A stretch of 49,092 bases of DNA from Candidatus Poribacteria bacterium (GTDB lineage: Bacteria; Poribacteria; WGA-4E; WGA-3G), in the NCBI GenBank assembly GCA_022822085.1, contig JAJECK010000006.1, forward strand, positions 1 through 49,092, written 5' to 3'. A program made the position numbers and the translations under genes. The first letter of the stretch is position 1. Every line of letters starts with the position of its first letter. Shown in pieces: positions 23,416 to 31,930 of this stretch. The notes beneath the pieces are model-generated. The model made no database searches, was not told where the DNA came from, and worked only from the letters and a program-made list of their open reading frames with translations.

Positions 23416-23778
23416 ATGAATTTGGTTAGCAAAACCCCCCAACTACTCAAAAAACACGACAACGCCTTCCAGATTGAATGGAAGGATGGACATGAAAGTT
23501 GGTACCCATACCGCTATCTCAGGCAGATGTGTCCGTGTGCTGAATGTGCCATCATCCGACATGAAGGTAAAGATGTTCACTCCCTCTTTTCCCCACAAGG
23601 CGACGGAGATATAACACTGATTGAAGTTCCTGAGGATATTCAGCCAATTGATATACAGTTGGTTGGTCGTTACGCACTCCAGTTTAGCTGGGATGATGGA
23701 CATAATACTGGGATTTATCCGTTTGAAATCTTGCGTGAGACATGTCCGTGTACAGAATGTGCACCATTACCACTTTAA
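23416..23778 (+). CDS. DUF971-domain protein (Fe-S/GBBH N-domain-like)
   Basis: 120 residues from ATG 23416; a GTG at 23410 is equally open. DUF971 features are QIEWKDGHESWYPYRYLRQMCPCAEC, then LVGRYALQFSWDDGHNTGIYPFEILRE and CPCTEC. This domain is also the N-terminal part of gamma-butyrobetaine hydroxylases, where its cysteines bind zinc. In bacteria it is often fused to or located with ApbC/Mrp Fe-S carriers, which fits this neighbourhood. Both CPCxEC motifs are present. Confidence 0.85.
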   Translation: MNLVSKTPQLLKKHDNAFQIEWKDGHESWYPYRYLRQMCPCAECAIIRHEGKDVHSLFSPQGDGDITLIEVPEDIQPIDIQLVGRYALQFSWDDGHNTGIYPFEILRETCPCTECAPLPL

Positions 23779-23801
23779 CATATTGAGGAAATACCCAAAT
23801 A

Positions 23802-24137
23802 ATGCAGACGAGAACATCACTTCCTGAAATATCACCACAGGAACTAAAACAGAAACTTGATGAAAACGACACGGTGTTTTTGCTGGATGTACGTGAGCAG
23901 AACGAATACGACATTGTGCACCTTGACGATGCACAGTTGATCCCGCTCAATACGTTGCCCCACAATATAGACAGTCTTCCGACTGATCAAGAGATTATTG
24001 TCTACTGCCATCATGGACAACGTAGTCTTTATGCTACTGCCTTCTTACATCAAAATGGATTTACTGAAGCGAAGAACCTGATGGGTGGAATTGACCAATG
24101 GGCAGCAGAAATTGACACAACATTAAGGAGATATTAA
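23802..24137 (+). CDS. Rhodanese-domain sulfurtransferase
   Basis: 111 residues, a single rhodanese domain. The active-site loop is C69-HHGQRS, where Cys carries the persulfide. Conserved LLDVREQNEYDIVHL and the C-terminal LMGGIDQWAAEI are diagnostic. It likely moves sulfane sulfur and plausibly supports cysteine-desulfurase chemistry (inference from position). It has a GAGGAAA site before the ATG and is followed 4 bases later by a small zinc-ribbon gene. Confidence 0.92.
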   Translation: MQTRTSLPEISPQELKQKLDENDTVFLLDVREQNEYDIVHLDDAQLIPLNTLPHNIDSLPTDQEIIVYCHHGQRSLYATAFLHQNGFTEAKNLMGGIDQWAAEIDTTLRRY

Positions 24138-24141
24138 TAAC

Positions 24142-24333
24142 ATGCTCGTAGAATTTGAAAACCGCGCTGGCGAAATGGAGCAGGCAGAAATGGAAATTGA
24201 TGAACCTTGTCCAACATGTTGTGGTATGCTTTTTCCTGTTGTGGCATCTAAACCTGAGAGTGGATACCGATGTAGCAGCTGCGGACTCGTCTTCAAACCT
24301 GTAGAGGAAGAGTCAAAGGTCATTACCGATTAA
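24142..24333 (+). CDS. Small zinc-ribbon protein
   Basis: 63 residues with two cysteine knuckles, CPTCC and CSSCG, about 22 residues apart, the pattern of a zinc ribbon. It has an AAGGAG ribosome site overlapping the end of the rhodanese gene. Its stop codon shares the sequence TTAA with the stop of the opposite-strand oxidoreductase, so the genes are tail-to-tail with a 4-base overlap. No function can be assigned. It is the last gene on the suf-side transcript. Confidence 0.75.
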   Translation: MLVEFENRAGEMEQAEMEIDEPCPTCCGMLFPVVASKPESGYRCSSCGLVFKPVEEESKVITD

Positions 24334-25418
24334 TCAATCTTCCGAAAATCTGGAACTTCCATCGGTGCTCCGCCATTTGCAATAGATTGCTCAGAAACTA
24401 ACCCAGGGACCGTGTAATCCATTGCTGTATAGACATCAATCGGTGGGTTAGTATCCTCCAGGACACTATCAACAAAATCGCGCACCTTAAAATACTCGCC
24501 AAGGTCACCAACATCTTGTGCTTCCGCAGGAGGGTTTATCCAACGTTCAGGTAAGAGATCGTCAAATTGAGATAAGGGTCGCCACTGTTCGCTTATGCCG
24601 AACTCACTTAACCATATCTTTGGTGCAGCACCCAACCCACGTGAACTCTCATAACATCCCATTGTGCCTTGTAGACTGAAATAGGAATTGGCAGGACGAT
24701 TTGAGAGCATATCTATCCTAATCTTGATTAATCCGCCGCTTTCCGTTTTACACAGCATCATCACAGTATCTTCCATTGCATGTTCTGGATCGGTCCTAAC
24801 ACCAGTACCGAGGCAGCACACATTCACAACGCGTTCACCAAACCACTGTAGCACGGGACCGAGACTGTGTGTGGCATAGTTGCACCGATTTATCCCCACC
24901 TGCCAATAGTAACGCCAGGTTGGATTACCACTTGCATCGTGATGTAGTGATTTGATGTTGTGTAAATACTCTCCCTCACCAAAATACAAATCTCCGAACA
25001 ATCCTTTTTCCACCATATTACGTATGAGTACATTGTGTTTGGAATAACACGTATTTTCTGCCATTGTCCACTTTGCAGAGGACTTACGGACTGCCCTAAC
25101 AAGGTCATAGCATTCATCTAACTTAACTGCAGCTGTTACTTCACTGATAACATGTTTACCAGCATTTAACGCCTCAATTGACTGAGGGACATGCAGGTTT
25201 TCAGGTGTGGCAAGGACGACGAGGTCAACTACATCCAACATTTCTGTGTAATCTGTAAATTGATGTGGGACATTAAACCGCTCTGCAAGGTTCTGAAGTG
25301 ATGTCGCATTGATGTCGCAAACAGCGACGACATCTGTTTCGCGAATTGTATCAAATTGGTGGAAATATGAACTCCCTCTGTTTGCTCCGACAATTCCCAC
25401 TTTTAGTTTTTTTGCCAT
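24330..25418 (-). CDS. Gfo/Idh/MocA-family oxidoreductase
   Basis: 362 residues. NAD(P)-dependent sugar or inositol dehydrogenase type. The N-terminal Rossmann motif is KVGIVGANRGSSYFHQF, followed by VVAVCDINATSL. The AGKHVISEVTAAVKLDE segment is where the family's EKP catalytic lysine motif sits; here it reads SEVTAAVK, so the usual EKP is altered. The C-terminal alpha/beta domain contains the conserved HSLGPVLQWFGE. The substrate cannot be predicted. It has a strong AGGAGG site and is divergent from the sugar transferase downstream. Confidence 0.9.
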   Translation of the reverse strand: MAKKLKVGIVGANRGSSYFHQFDTIRETDVVAVCDINATSLQNLAERFNVPHQFTDYTEMLDVVDLVVLATPENLHVPQSIEALNAGKHVISEVTAAVKLDECYDLVRAVRKSSAKWTMAENTCYSKHNVLIRNMVEKGLFGDLYFGEGEYLHNIKSLHHDASGNPTWRYYWQVGINRCNYATHSLGPVLQWFGERVVNVCCLGTGVRTDPEHAMEDTVMMLCKTESGGLIKIRIDMLSNRPANSYFSLQGTMGCYESSRGLGAAPKIWLSEFGISEQWRPLSQFDDLLPERWINPPAEAQDVGDLGEYFKVRDFVDSVLEDTNPPIDVYTAMDYTVPGLVSEQSIANGGAPMEVPDFRKID

Positions 25419-25520
25419 ATAAGTTTCCTCCTAATTAGTAATAGCATAACACATCGCGATGTAATTGTCAGCAATGTTTACTGGAAAAGTTTGGTGAGAT
25501 GATATTGTAATACACTCTTG

Positions 25521-25549
25521 TTGAAATTTGAAGTCAGACGGTGTATAAT
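25521..25549 (+). promoter_or_regulatory. Promoter of the sugar-transferase gene
   Basis: TTGAAA (25521-25526), a 17-base spacer and a perfect TATAAT (25544-25549) lie in the intergenic region between divergent genes. The predicted start near 25556 leaves a leader of about 43 bases. Confidence 0.75.
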
Positions 25550-25598
25550 AATAAATCATTCAACGCGTTAAAATAGATAGGATTTGCGGTTTCCATTC

Positions 25599-27011
25599 AT
25601 GAGCAAAAAGACACTTGACCATCTATTAATTGCACTCATAGTCCTATGCGATCTCTGTTTCATCGCTACTGCAATTGTTGTTGCATATTGGGTTCGATTT
25701 GAATCAGGTTGGCTTGATACTTTGTCGTTACATAAAGGCGGCTCTCCCCCTTTCAATGACTACCTCCGACTAATTCCAGTGACAGCAATTATCTGGTTAG
25801 TGACGTTGAAGGGGTTTAAGTTATATCGTCCAGATAAATATGGGACATCAGCGGTATTTTGGAACTTATGCAAGACATCTGTTATTGCCTTAATCGGCAC
25901 ATTAGCTACACTCTTTTTTATCTATCACCATGTTGCGTATTCCCGGTGGGTAATGCTTCTTGCGACTGGTTTCAACCTTGTCTTTTTATCAATATGTCGT
26001 CTGGTATTTCACCGATTTCGTCAGTCTGTACAGGCACAAGGTGTAGGTGTGAGCCGTGTGGCAGTCGTTGGTTATGATGACCGTAGCAGACAATTCATCA
26101 ATGTTTTGAATTCTGAATCAAACAGTGGACACAAATTAGTCGGGGTGATTGATGCTGAAGAAATCACAGATATATCTCATACCGATAGTTCAGATATAAA
26201 ATTACTCGGTAATTGCGATGAGATACTTGAGATAGTGAATAGGTGCAAACTTGATATTCTATTTATTACATCGCCAGTAGTTGCAAATCACACGATACTG
26301 CATATCCTTCATGCATGCGAAGGGATTCCTATTCAGATTTATGTTCTACCTGAACTTTCGGAATTCATCAAAGGTGGAACAGCGGTTACGGACTTTGAAG
26401 GATTACCTGTCCTTAAACTCCGTGACACACCGATGCAAGGGGTAAGTGGAATCATAAAACGTTTGATAGACATTGTGTTTAGTCTGTTTGCTTTGATAGT
26501 ATTGTGTCCTCTGATGCTAATAATAACCGTAGCTGTTCGGATGAATTCTCCAGGCAAAGCAATTTTCACACAGGAACGTGTTAGTAGAGCGGGTAAACGG
26601 TTCAACATCTATAAATTCCGATCTATGCGTGCGGATGCAGAATATGACGTTGGACATGTGTGGGCAAAAACCGATGATCCACGTCAGACTAATCTTGGCA
26701 GGTTTCTGAGACGCTGGAGTTTGGACGAATTACCGCAATTTTTTAATGTTCTCAAAGGTGATATGAGCCTTGTCGGCCCGCGTCCTGAGATGTCTGGTTT
26801 AATTGGGACATTCCAAGAAACAATCCCACACTACCTTGCACGGCAGCGCGTCAAATCTGGGATGACAGGCTGGGCACAAGTTAACGGATTGCGCGGGAAT
26901 ACGCCTCTTGAAGATCGCGTGAACTATGATCGCTATTATATCGAGAACTGGTCAATCGTTTTGGATATAAAGATCATCTTGAGAACGGTTTGGGCAATCA
27001 TAAAGGGGTAG
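25599..27011 (+). CDS. Polyprenyl-phosphate hexose-1-phosphate transferase (WbaP/WcaJ type)
   Basis: 470 residues from ATG 25599; a TTG at 25584 is also open. It transfers a sugar-1-phosphate to undecaprenyl phosphate, starting exopolysaccharide or O-antigen repeat units at the inner membrane. The N-terminus has several TM helices (LLIALIVLCDLCFIATAIVV). The middle is a CoA-binding/Rossmann-like domain (RVAVVGYDDRSRQFINVL). The C-terminal catalytic domain shows KRLIDIVFSLFALIVLCPL, KFRSMRADAE, DELPQFFNVLKGDMSLVGPR and a final membrane-associated helix. It may supply the polysaccharide acted on by the O-acetylation genes at 42.8-48.7 kb, though they are 16 kb apart. Confidence 0.92.
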   Translation: MSKKTLDHLLIALIVLCDLCFIATAIVVAYWVRFESGWLDTLSLHKGGSPPFNDYLRLIPVTAIIWLVTLKGFKLYRPDKYGTSAVFWNLCKTSVIALIGTLATLFFIYHHVAYSRWVMLLATGFNLVFLSICRLVFHRFRQSVQAQGVGVSRVAVVGYDDRSRQFINVLNSESNSGHKLVGVIDAEEITDISHTDSSDIKLLGNCDEILEIVNRCKLDILFITSPVVANHTILHILHACEGIPIQIYVLPELSEFIKGGTAVTDFEGLPVLKLRDTPMQGVSGIIKRLIDIVFSLFALIVLCPLMLIITVAVRMNSPGKAIFTQERVSRAGKRFNIYKFRSMRADAEYDVGHVWAKTDDPRQTNLGRFLRRWSLDELPQFFNVLKGDMSLVGPRPEMSGLIGTFQETIPHYLARQRVKSGMTGWAQVNGLRGNTPLEDRVNYDRYYIENWSIVLDIKIILRTVWAIIKG

Positions 27012-27029
27012 GTCTCTTACGGATTATTC

Positions 27030-28058
27030 TTAGAAAAATCGGTTAACAAACTTCCATGCCGCTGCTTTGTAATACCGATGTCCGCCATCTCCAATGAATA
27101 ACTCACACTGATCTTCAACGCCAGCGACGGTGTAAATTTCTTTCAGTCGTTCATAAGCGAACTTTACATGATCTATCGGAAAAATTGGATCATCTCGTCC
27201 GGCAATTGCACAGAACGGACGCGGCGCGATTAACCCAGCTACATCGAACATCTCACCTAATCGCATTACGCCGGGAACATAATTACATTCGCAATGCCGA
27301 ATTGTTCCGATGCTCCCTTCAAATGTACAATAATAGCAACTCGGTACTGCCACTGCAATGCGGGTTTCACAAGCAGCTGCAAATAGTGACACAGTGCCTC
27401 CCCCAGAATTTCCAGTAATTGCAATGCGGTCAGGATCAATAGGAAGATTATCTATTGCCCAATCAATCAGGCGTGACATATCCCACACCCTCTCACCGAT
27501 AGGTGTGCGTCCAACAAGTATGCTATGGACTAATTGATGTCGACAAGAATGTGTAGCATTATTTTTTTTGTCCGCATCTGTTCGTGTTTCTCCAAATGCG
27601 CGTGTTGTAGGTGCGATGGCGATATAACCTTCTTCAACAGCAGCTTGCCGTGCAATGTCCCGTTCACCTTCAATCATCTCCTGCTCCTCTTTCTCAGAGT
27701 GAGCAATTCCTGCATAGATGTGCGGGTGGTTATGTCCGTGCGGGGTAAGAATTAGCGGTCCTTTCCCATCAATACTTTTTGGTCGCAGCAAATAAAATGG
27801 CAACGGTACTGTCGGTTCCACCCAGAGATACCAACTTTCTCGGATATGGTCATCCAGATCTAAAACATCCAGTTGTTCTGCTTTTGGGACATAACCTGCC
27901 AAGTCAGATTCCATGTTATCTAATCCGAGAATATCGCGTAATTCTGGACGAAAATTAGCTTGCCAGGATATTAGACCTTCATGAGTCGTTTCATTGAACT
28001 CGAATTTTCTTGGGACAGTCGCGTATAAGGTTTGGAAATGTTCTACAGCGTTATACAT
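27030..28058 (-). CDS. Alpha/beta hydrolase (acetyl-xylan-esterase/dienelactone-like)
   Basis: 342 residues, cytoplasmic. The nucleophile elbow is GNSGGG (DRIAITGNSGGGTVSLFAA), the acid is in AIAGRDDPIFP and the His in IGDGGHRYYKAAA. These are the catalytic triad of the alpha/beta-hydrolase fold, with a long N-terminal cap of about 90 residues. GPLILTPHGHNHPH supplies the oxyanion-hole strand. The family includes large poribacterial/planctomycete esterases annotated as acetylxylan esterase-like or abhydrolase 7. The substrate is unknown, possibly acetylated sugars. A GGAGGAG site precedes the ATG. Confidence 0.85.
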   Translation of the reverse strand: MYNAVEHFQTLYATVPRKFEFNETTHEGLISWQANFRPELRDILGLDNMESDLAGYVPKAEQLDVLDLDDHIRESWYLWVEPTVPLPFYLLRPKSIDGKGPLILTPHGHNHPHIYAGIAHSEKEEQEMIEGERDIARQAAVEEGYIAIAPTTRAFGETRTDADKKNNATHSCRHQLVHSILVGRTPIGERVWDMSRLIDWAIDNLPIDPDRIAITGNSGGGTVSLFAAACETRIAVAVPSCYYCTFEGSIGTIRHCECNYVPGVMRLGEMFDVAGLIAPRPFCAIAGRDDPIFPIDHVKFAYERLKEIYTVAGVEDQCELFIGDGGHRYYKAAAWKFVNRFF

Positions 28059-28232
28059 TACAGTGTTCTCCTCCCACAGATTAAAATAAGATATAAATAA
28101 GACTGACTCTATATTCTGTGTTAGATTATATCCTATATCCAGCTTCTTGTGGCAATTATCTGTGTCATTTCATTGGACATATAACACTATCTCATGTTAT
28201 TATATAAAAAACTGATGAAGGAGATGACCAAA

Positions 28233-29093
28233 ATGACAAAATCTGTAACTTTTCGTTGTTTGTTTATTCTTATGCTCATCACGGTAGTTGCGACCTTACC
28301 TGCATATTCGGTGGACGTAACTGTTGGGCTGTTAGCAGGCAATAACGACCTTGGGGAAGTTGAGGAAGCAGCCTATAATTGGGCAGAAGATAACTATCAA
28401 GCGACAGTCCTTATAGCTGGTAACGATGGCACATTCAAGAATAGTAGTGGTAATGCTCAAAATTTGGATCAATTTGCGATGTTGTGGTTCTTTTATACAG
28501 AAACGAACACCTTGCCAGCTGCTTTTCTTGAAAATTCCACAAAGAAGTCTATTCTTGATTATGTAGAAGCGGGTGGTGGATTGTTTCTCTCAGCACTTTC
28601 TCTCCGATATGTAGCAGACATAGGAGTTGAAGAGGGTGGAATCCCACGCCGTATTTCACCGTTAAGTAAAGGTAACGGACAGATCGGTGTTATACCGACA
28701 GATGATGCAAAAAAGCATCCAGTATACAAGGGGTTTGATACGAGTAAACCTGTTTTTATAACAATTATGGCACAGCCAGGATTCAGCGCAGATTTCCACA
28801 ATTTCAAGGCTGCACCACCATCCGGTTTAATTCTCGGTACCAAAACACTCAAAGGCGGTGCTGGTGCTGGTGAACGTCCGTTTGTTGAATATGATGTTGA
28901 AGATGGTAAGATCATCACGCTTGGGCATCATAATGGAGTCTATACTGATACGAAGTCACCAGAGAGCGATAATTTAAGAACGTTGACGACAAACGTCATC
29001 AATTACCTTGGTGAAAATTCCGCATTCTTTGCAGTTGATCCTAACGGAAAACTCGCCACTACTTGGGGCAATATAAAGTCTACAAAAAAATAA
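28233..29093 (+). CDS. Secreted protein with glutamine-amidotransferase-like (ThuA/DUF4960-like) fold
   Basis: 286 residues from ATG 28233, 9 bases after AAGGAG. This gives a classical signal peptide (SVTFRCLFILMLITVVATLPAYS). The mature part starts as a Rossmann-like flavodoxin layout (VDVTVGLLAGNNDLGEVEEA, then MLWFFYTETNTLP, ILDYVEAGGGLFLSALSLRY). It resembles the secreted ThuA-like or class I amidotransferase-like domains seen in planctomycetes and Poribacteria. The catalytic Cys of true amidotransferases is absent (GLFLSAL). Function unknown. The MITE-A element begins 10 bases after the stop. Confidence 0.75.
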   Translation: MTKSVTFRCLFILMLITVVATLPAYSVDVTVGLLAGNNDLGEVEEAAYNWAEDNYQATVLIAGNDGTFKNSSGNAQNLDQFAMLWFFYTETNTLPAAFLENSTKKSILDYVEAGGGLFLSALSLRYVADIGVEEGGIPRRISPLSKGNGQIGVIPTDDAKKHPVYKGFDTSKPVFITIMAQPGFSADFHNFKAAPPSGLILGTKTLKGGAGAGERPFVEYDVEDGKIITLGHHNGVYTDTKSPESDNLRTLTTNVINYLGENSAFFAVDPNGKLATTWGNIKSTKK

Positions 29094-29103
29094 ATCCTAC
29101 CAC

Positions 29104-29220
29104 ATTATAGTAAAATCCGAAAATATGTTCATATTTCAATGAACAACAATCCCCACACACTCGTGCTGGCGAGGTTTCCTAACCTCGCCAATGTAAAGGT
29201 AATTGTGATTTTACTATAAT
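29104..29220. mobile_element. MITE-like element, type A, copy 1 (117 bp)
   Basis: Perfect 14-base terminal inverted repeats ATTATAGTAAAATC / GATTTTACTATAAT enclose a 117-bp segment. Its centre carries the hairpin GGCGAGGTT-TCCT-AACCTCGCC (29168-29189). A second copy with near-identical layout lies at 48838-48955. The TA at each end suits a TA-targeting (IS630/Tc1-like) transposase supplied in trans (inference). Confidence 0.82.
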
Positions 29221-29284
29221 TGTAGTGTGAATAACCTGTAACATCATTTTGTTACAGGTTTTCTATTTGAAATACAATATATGA

Positions 29285-29575
29285 TCACAGCATGGGTTCT
29301 TTATATGTTTCTTTTGAAGTTATTGATTTTGAGGGATTCAGTGTTGAATGATGCAAAATCCAATAAATAGCAGCAACCAAAACGCCGCCAAGGATAGTTG
29401 CAAATAACCACATCGCTGGATTGACCAATATCGTTGTTTTGAAGGTTCTTCGCAATTTCAATGCATCTGAGTAGACACCAAAAGCAAAAAACATGTGCAC
29501 TATAACAATTAACAGAATAATTACGGTTCCCCAGAATATAAAAATAAACGGTGGAATGAAATTGAAAAATGTCAT
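29285..29575 (-). CDS. Small integral membrane protein, unknown function
   Basis: 96 residues with two to three hydrophobic segments: FIFIFWGTVIILLIVIVHMFF near the N-terminus and MWLFATILGGVLVAAIYWIL in the second half, linked by a basic loop (DALKLRRTFKTT). The C-terminus is polar. The layout resembles a small DUF2628-like or superinfection-type membrane protein, but no family can be named. The gene is isolated; downstream lies the MITE-A element. Confidence 0.65.
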   Translation of the reverse strand: MTFFNFIPPFIFIFWGTVIILLIVIVHMFFAFGVYSDALKLRRTFKTTILVNPAMWLFATILGGVLVAAIYWILHHSTLNPSKSITSKETYKEPML

Positions 29576-29898
29576 TTTAATATCTCCATAATAAGATTTG
29601 TTTTCTGTTATTATAGCATGTGTATATTTGCGGGTTGTGTAAATTTTTCGCTTAGAGGTTTAAATTTGTAAGAGGTCAGTCGTGTTATTTACAGTAGGAC
29701 AGGTCTGTGTCCAGCATTTGTCTGAGATATCTAACAATAGGGGGCACAGAGACCAGCTCCTACAATAAAGAGGTGATAGATCATGCAAAAAACTTACATA
29801 CCCTTAGAGGACACTTAGATTTGACACCATCTAATTCTTTTGCTAATATAATGACCAGATTTCAAAACAATTACTATTCTTCAACAGAATAACACATT
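29576..29898. other. Intergenic region with an imperfect inverted repeat
   Basis: No gene is supported here; a 61-codon open frame (29707-29892) has unnatural composition. The region contains an imperfect inverted repeat with arms GTAGGACAGGTCTGTG (29694-29709) and CACAGAGACCAGCTCCTAC (29745-29763), of the GTAGGAgctGGTCTCTGTG type that recurs in degraded form near 35460-35515. Confidence 0.55.
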
Positions 29899-31080
29899 AT
29901 GAAAATATCTGAAATTCAAACGCTATTATCAACATTAGATATTGAAGCTTGGTTACTGTATGACTTCCGAGGTATTAACCCGATTTCACAAAATGTGGCA
30001 GGTTTTGCAGGGAAAAATATCACAAGACGCTGGTTCTGTCTTATATCCAAAGAAGGTGAACCACGATGGTTAATTCATCGTATTGAGACGTCAAACTTTA
30101 CAAACGTACCTGGCTCGGTATCTCTTTATGCAGGTTGGCAGGAGCTTAACGATGAGATGTCAAAACTTCTCGCTGGCATTAGGTCGGTAGCGATGGAGTA
30201 TTCCCCTAACGGCTCAATACCTTACGTCTCACGTGTGGATGCTGGAACGTTGGAGTGGGTGCGTAGTTATGGCATTGAGATCGTATCTTCGGGGGAACTT
30301 GCACAACACGTGGAAGCACGACTGACCAATGCTCAGTATGAAGGACATGTGAAATCTGCTCATCAGGTTCTTCAAGCAAAAGATTATGCATTTTCTTGGA
30401 TTGGTGACAAACTCAAAACTGGTAGGACAATCACTGAATATGATGTTCAGCAACAGATACTCAAACAATTTGATGAGATGAACCTGATTGCTGATCATCC
30501 ACCCATTGTTGCTGTCAATGCAAACAGTGGTGACCCTCATTATGCTCCTACATCAGATAGGACACAACAGATTAAAAAGGGTGATTTTATCCTCATAGAT
30601 CTGTGGGCGAAGCAGAAAGCCCCGGATGCGGTATTTGCGGATACGACTTGGGTTGCTTATGCTGGTTCTACTGTCCCTGACAAATATGTGAAGATATTTG
30701 AGATTGTTAGGGAAGCACGGGATAGAGCAGTAGCGTTCATAAGAGAAAAATGGGCAGCAAATGAACCGATACCTGGTTATACGGTTGATGATTGTGTTAG
30801 AGGGTATATCACAGAAAAAGGTTATGGACAATACTTTATTCACCGTACGGGACATAACATTGGGACGGTAATACACGGTAATGGTGCAAATTTAGACAAT
30901 CTGGAAACACAAGATTCCCGTCTACTTATCCCAGGCATCTGTTTTTCTATTGAACCTGGTATCTATCTTACCGATTTCGGCGTGAGGACTGAAATTGACG
31001 TCTTTCTAACTGGACCAGGGAGAGACGGCGTAGAATTGACAACCGCGCCCGTTCAAAATCAGGTATTGCCTCTGCCGTAA
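29899..31080 (+). CDS. M24-family (Xaa-Pro peptidase/creatinase-like) metallopeptidase
   Basis: 393 residues. The N-terminal creatinase-like domain (1-145) is followed by the pita-bread catalytic domain. The five metal ligands are all visible: D234 (FILIDLW), D248 (VFADTTW), H319 (HRTGHNIG), E352 (SIEPGIY) and E365 (RTEIDVF). It probably cleaves N-terminal residues before proline, though creatinase-type C-N hydrolases share this fold and cannot be excluded. There is no signal peptide. The final 113 bases overlap the end of the reverse-strand gene (30968-31819) tail-to-tail. Confidence 0.92.
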   Translation: MKISEIQTLLSTLDIEAWLLYDFRGINPISQNVAGFAGKNITRRWFCLISKEGEPRWLIHRIETSNFTNVPGSVSLYAGWQELNDEMSKLLAGIRSVAMEYSPNGSIPYVSRVDAGTLEWVRSYGIEIVSSGELAQHVEARLTNAQYEGHVKSAHQVLQAKDYAFSWIGDKLKTGRTITEYDVQQQILKQFDEMNLIADHPPIVAVNANSGDPHYAPTSDRTQQIKKGDFILIDLWAKQKAPDAVFADTTWVAYAGSTVPDKYVKIFEIVREARDRAVAFIREKWAANEPIPGYTVDDCVRGYITEKGYGQYFIHRTGHNIGTVIHGNGANLDNLETQDSRLLIPGICFSIEPGIYLTDFGVRTEIDVFLTGPGRDGVELTTAPVQNQVLPLP

Positions 31081-31819
31081 TCTTGTAATTCCGCTGCTTA
31101 AGATCCTTTAATATATGCGCAAAGTATATCCGTGTGTTAAGGATCCACTGTTCAGAATATGCAGTAGCGAGCATCGGGAGGGCAATGGATAAACGTGGTG
31201 CGTTTAGGAGCCACTGTTCGGCATAGGCTGCGAAGTCTGTTTCAACCAATCCCTGGCACCCAAGCGTATAAACTACAAACCGTTTGTCTTCGCGTTGTTC
31301 TTCGCGTACATCCAGTTCCGTGTTGAGAGACATTTTCCTTTCACCATCAATTTCAAAAACCCAGAAGAAGTAATCTTCGTTATGTGCAAGGTAACCGATT
31401 TCCACTTCAAGGCGATGGTGTTGTTCAGTATGTATCGGGTTAGCTGCCATATCACGCTTAATTAATATCGGATATAGGGCTGTGAAGAAAATCTGTTCGT
31501 ACCCAATGGGATGTTCAACAGTGTTGAGTATATTCAATAGAACCTCTTGATCTTTCTGTTGTCGGACTTCCAGACAGCATTTTGAAAACACTTCTTCGCG
31601 AAGAGCGTGCATTTCAGGTGGTGCGTCTTCGACAAGTGGATTAAGTTCCCGAATTAATCTGAGAATACGACGACGTTTTGGTGTCATACGCCAAAAACAC
31701 CAACGTACAATTGCTACATAAGTTTCCTTTTCTCGTATTAACGCAAACAGTCCTTGTATGACGTTGGATATTCGTTGAAATATGCTCTCTGATGCCAGAC
31801 CTCTCTGTTGTCTTGCCAT
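30968..31819 (-). CDS. Unknown protein, convergent overlap with the M24 peptidase gene
   Basis: 283 residues, no signal peptide. An AAAGGA site precedes the ATG. Features are an Arg-rich N-terminal region (RMTPKRRRILRLIREL), a central segment with YEQIFFTALYPILIKRD and YLAHNEDYFFWVFEIDG, and a basic helical C-terminus (RARLSILRRLSLVQLERRQ). That tail is encoded in the overlap with the M24 gene, so part of it may be a read-on extension caused by loss of an earlier stop. I do not recognise the family. Confidence 0.68.
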   Translation of the reverse strand: MARQQRGLASESIFQRISNVIQGLFALIREKETYVAIVRWCFWRMTPKRRRILRLIRELNPLVEDAPPEMHALREEVFSKCCLEVRQQKDQEVLLNILNTVEHPIGYEQIFFTALYPILIKRDMAANPIHTEQHHRLEVEIGYLAHNEDYFFWVFEIDGERKMSLNTELDVREEQREDKRFVVYTLGCQGLVETDFAAYAEQWLLNAPRLSIALPMLATAYSEQWILNTRIYFAHILKDLKQRNYKITAEAIPDFERARLSILRRLSLVQLERRQFQSSRRNR

Positions 31820-31930
31820 GATATTGCAATCCTTTGGAATTATTGAGACGATTTACTATACAATACTCTCAGAAAAAAGATAATACTTGAGAACTAAACA
31901 TGATAGGACTTACGCAAATTCAGGATTTTT

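Noticed and set aside
29707-29892. 61-codon forward open frame
   Set aside because: It lies over an inverted-repeat region, lacks a ribosome site and has an unnatural composition.
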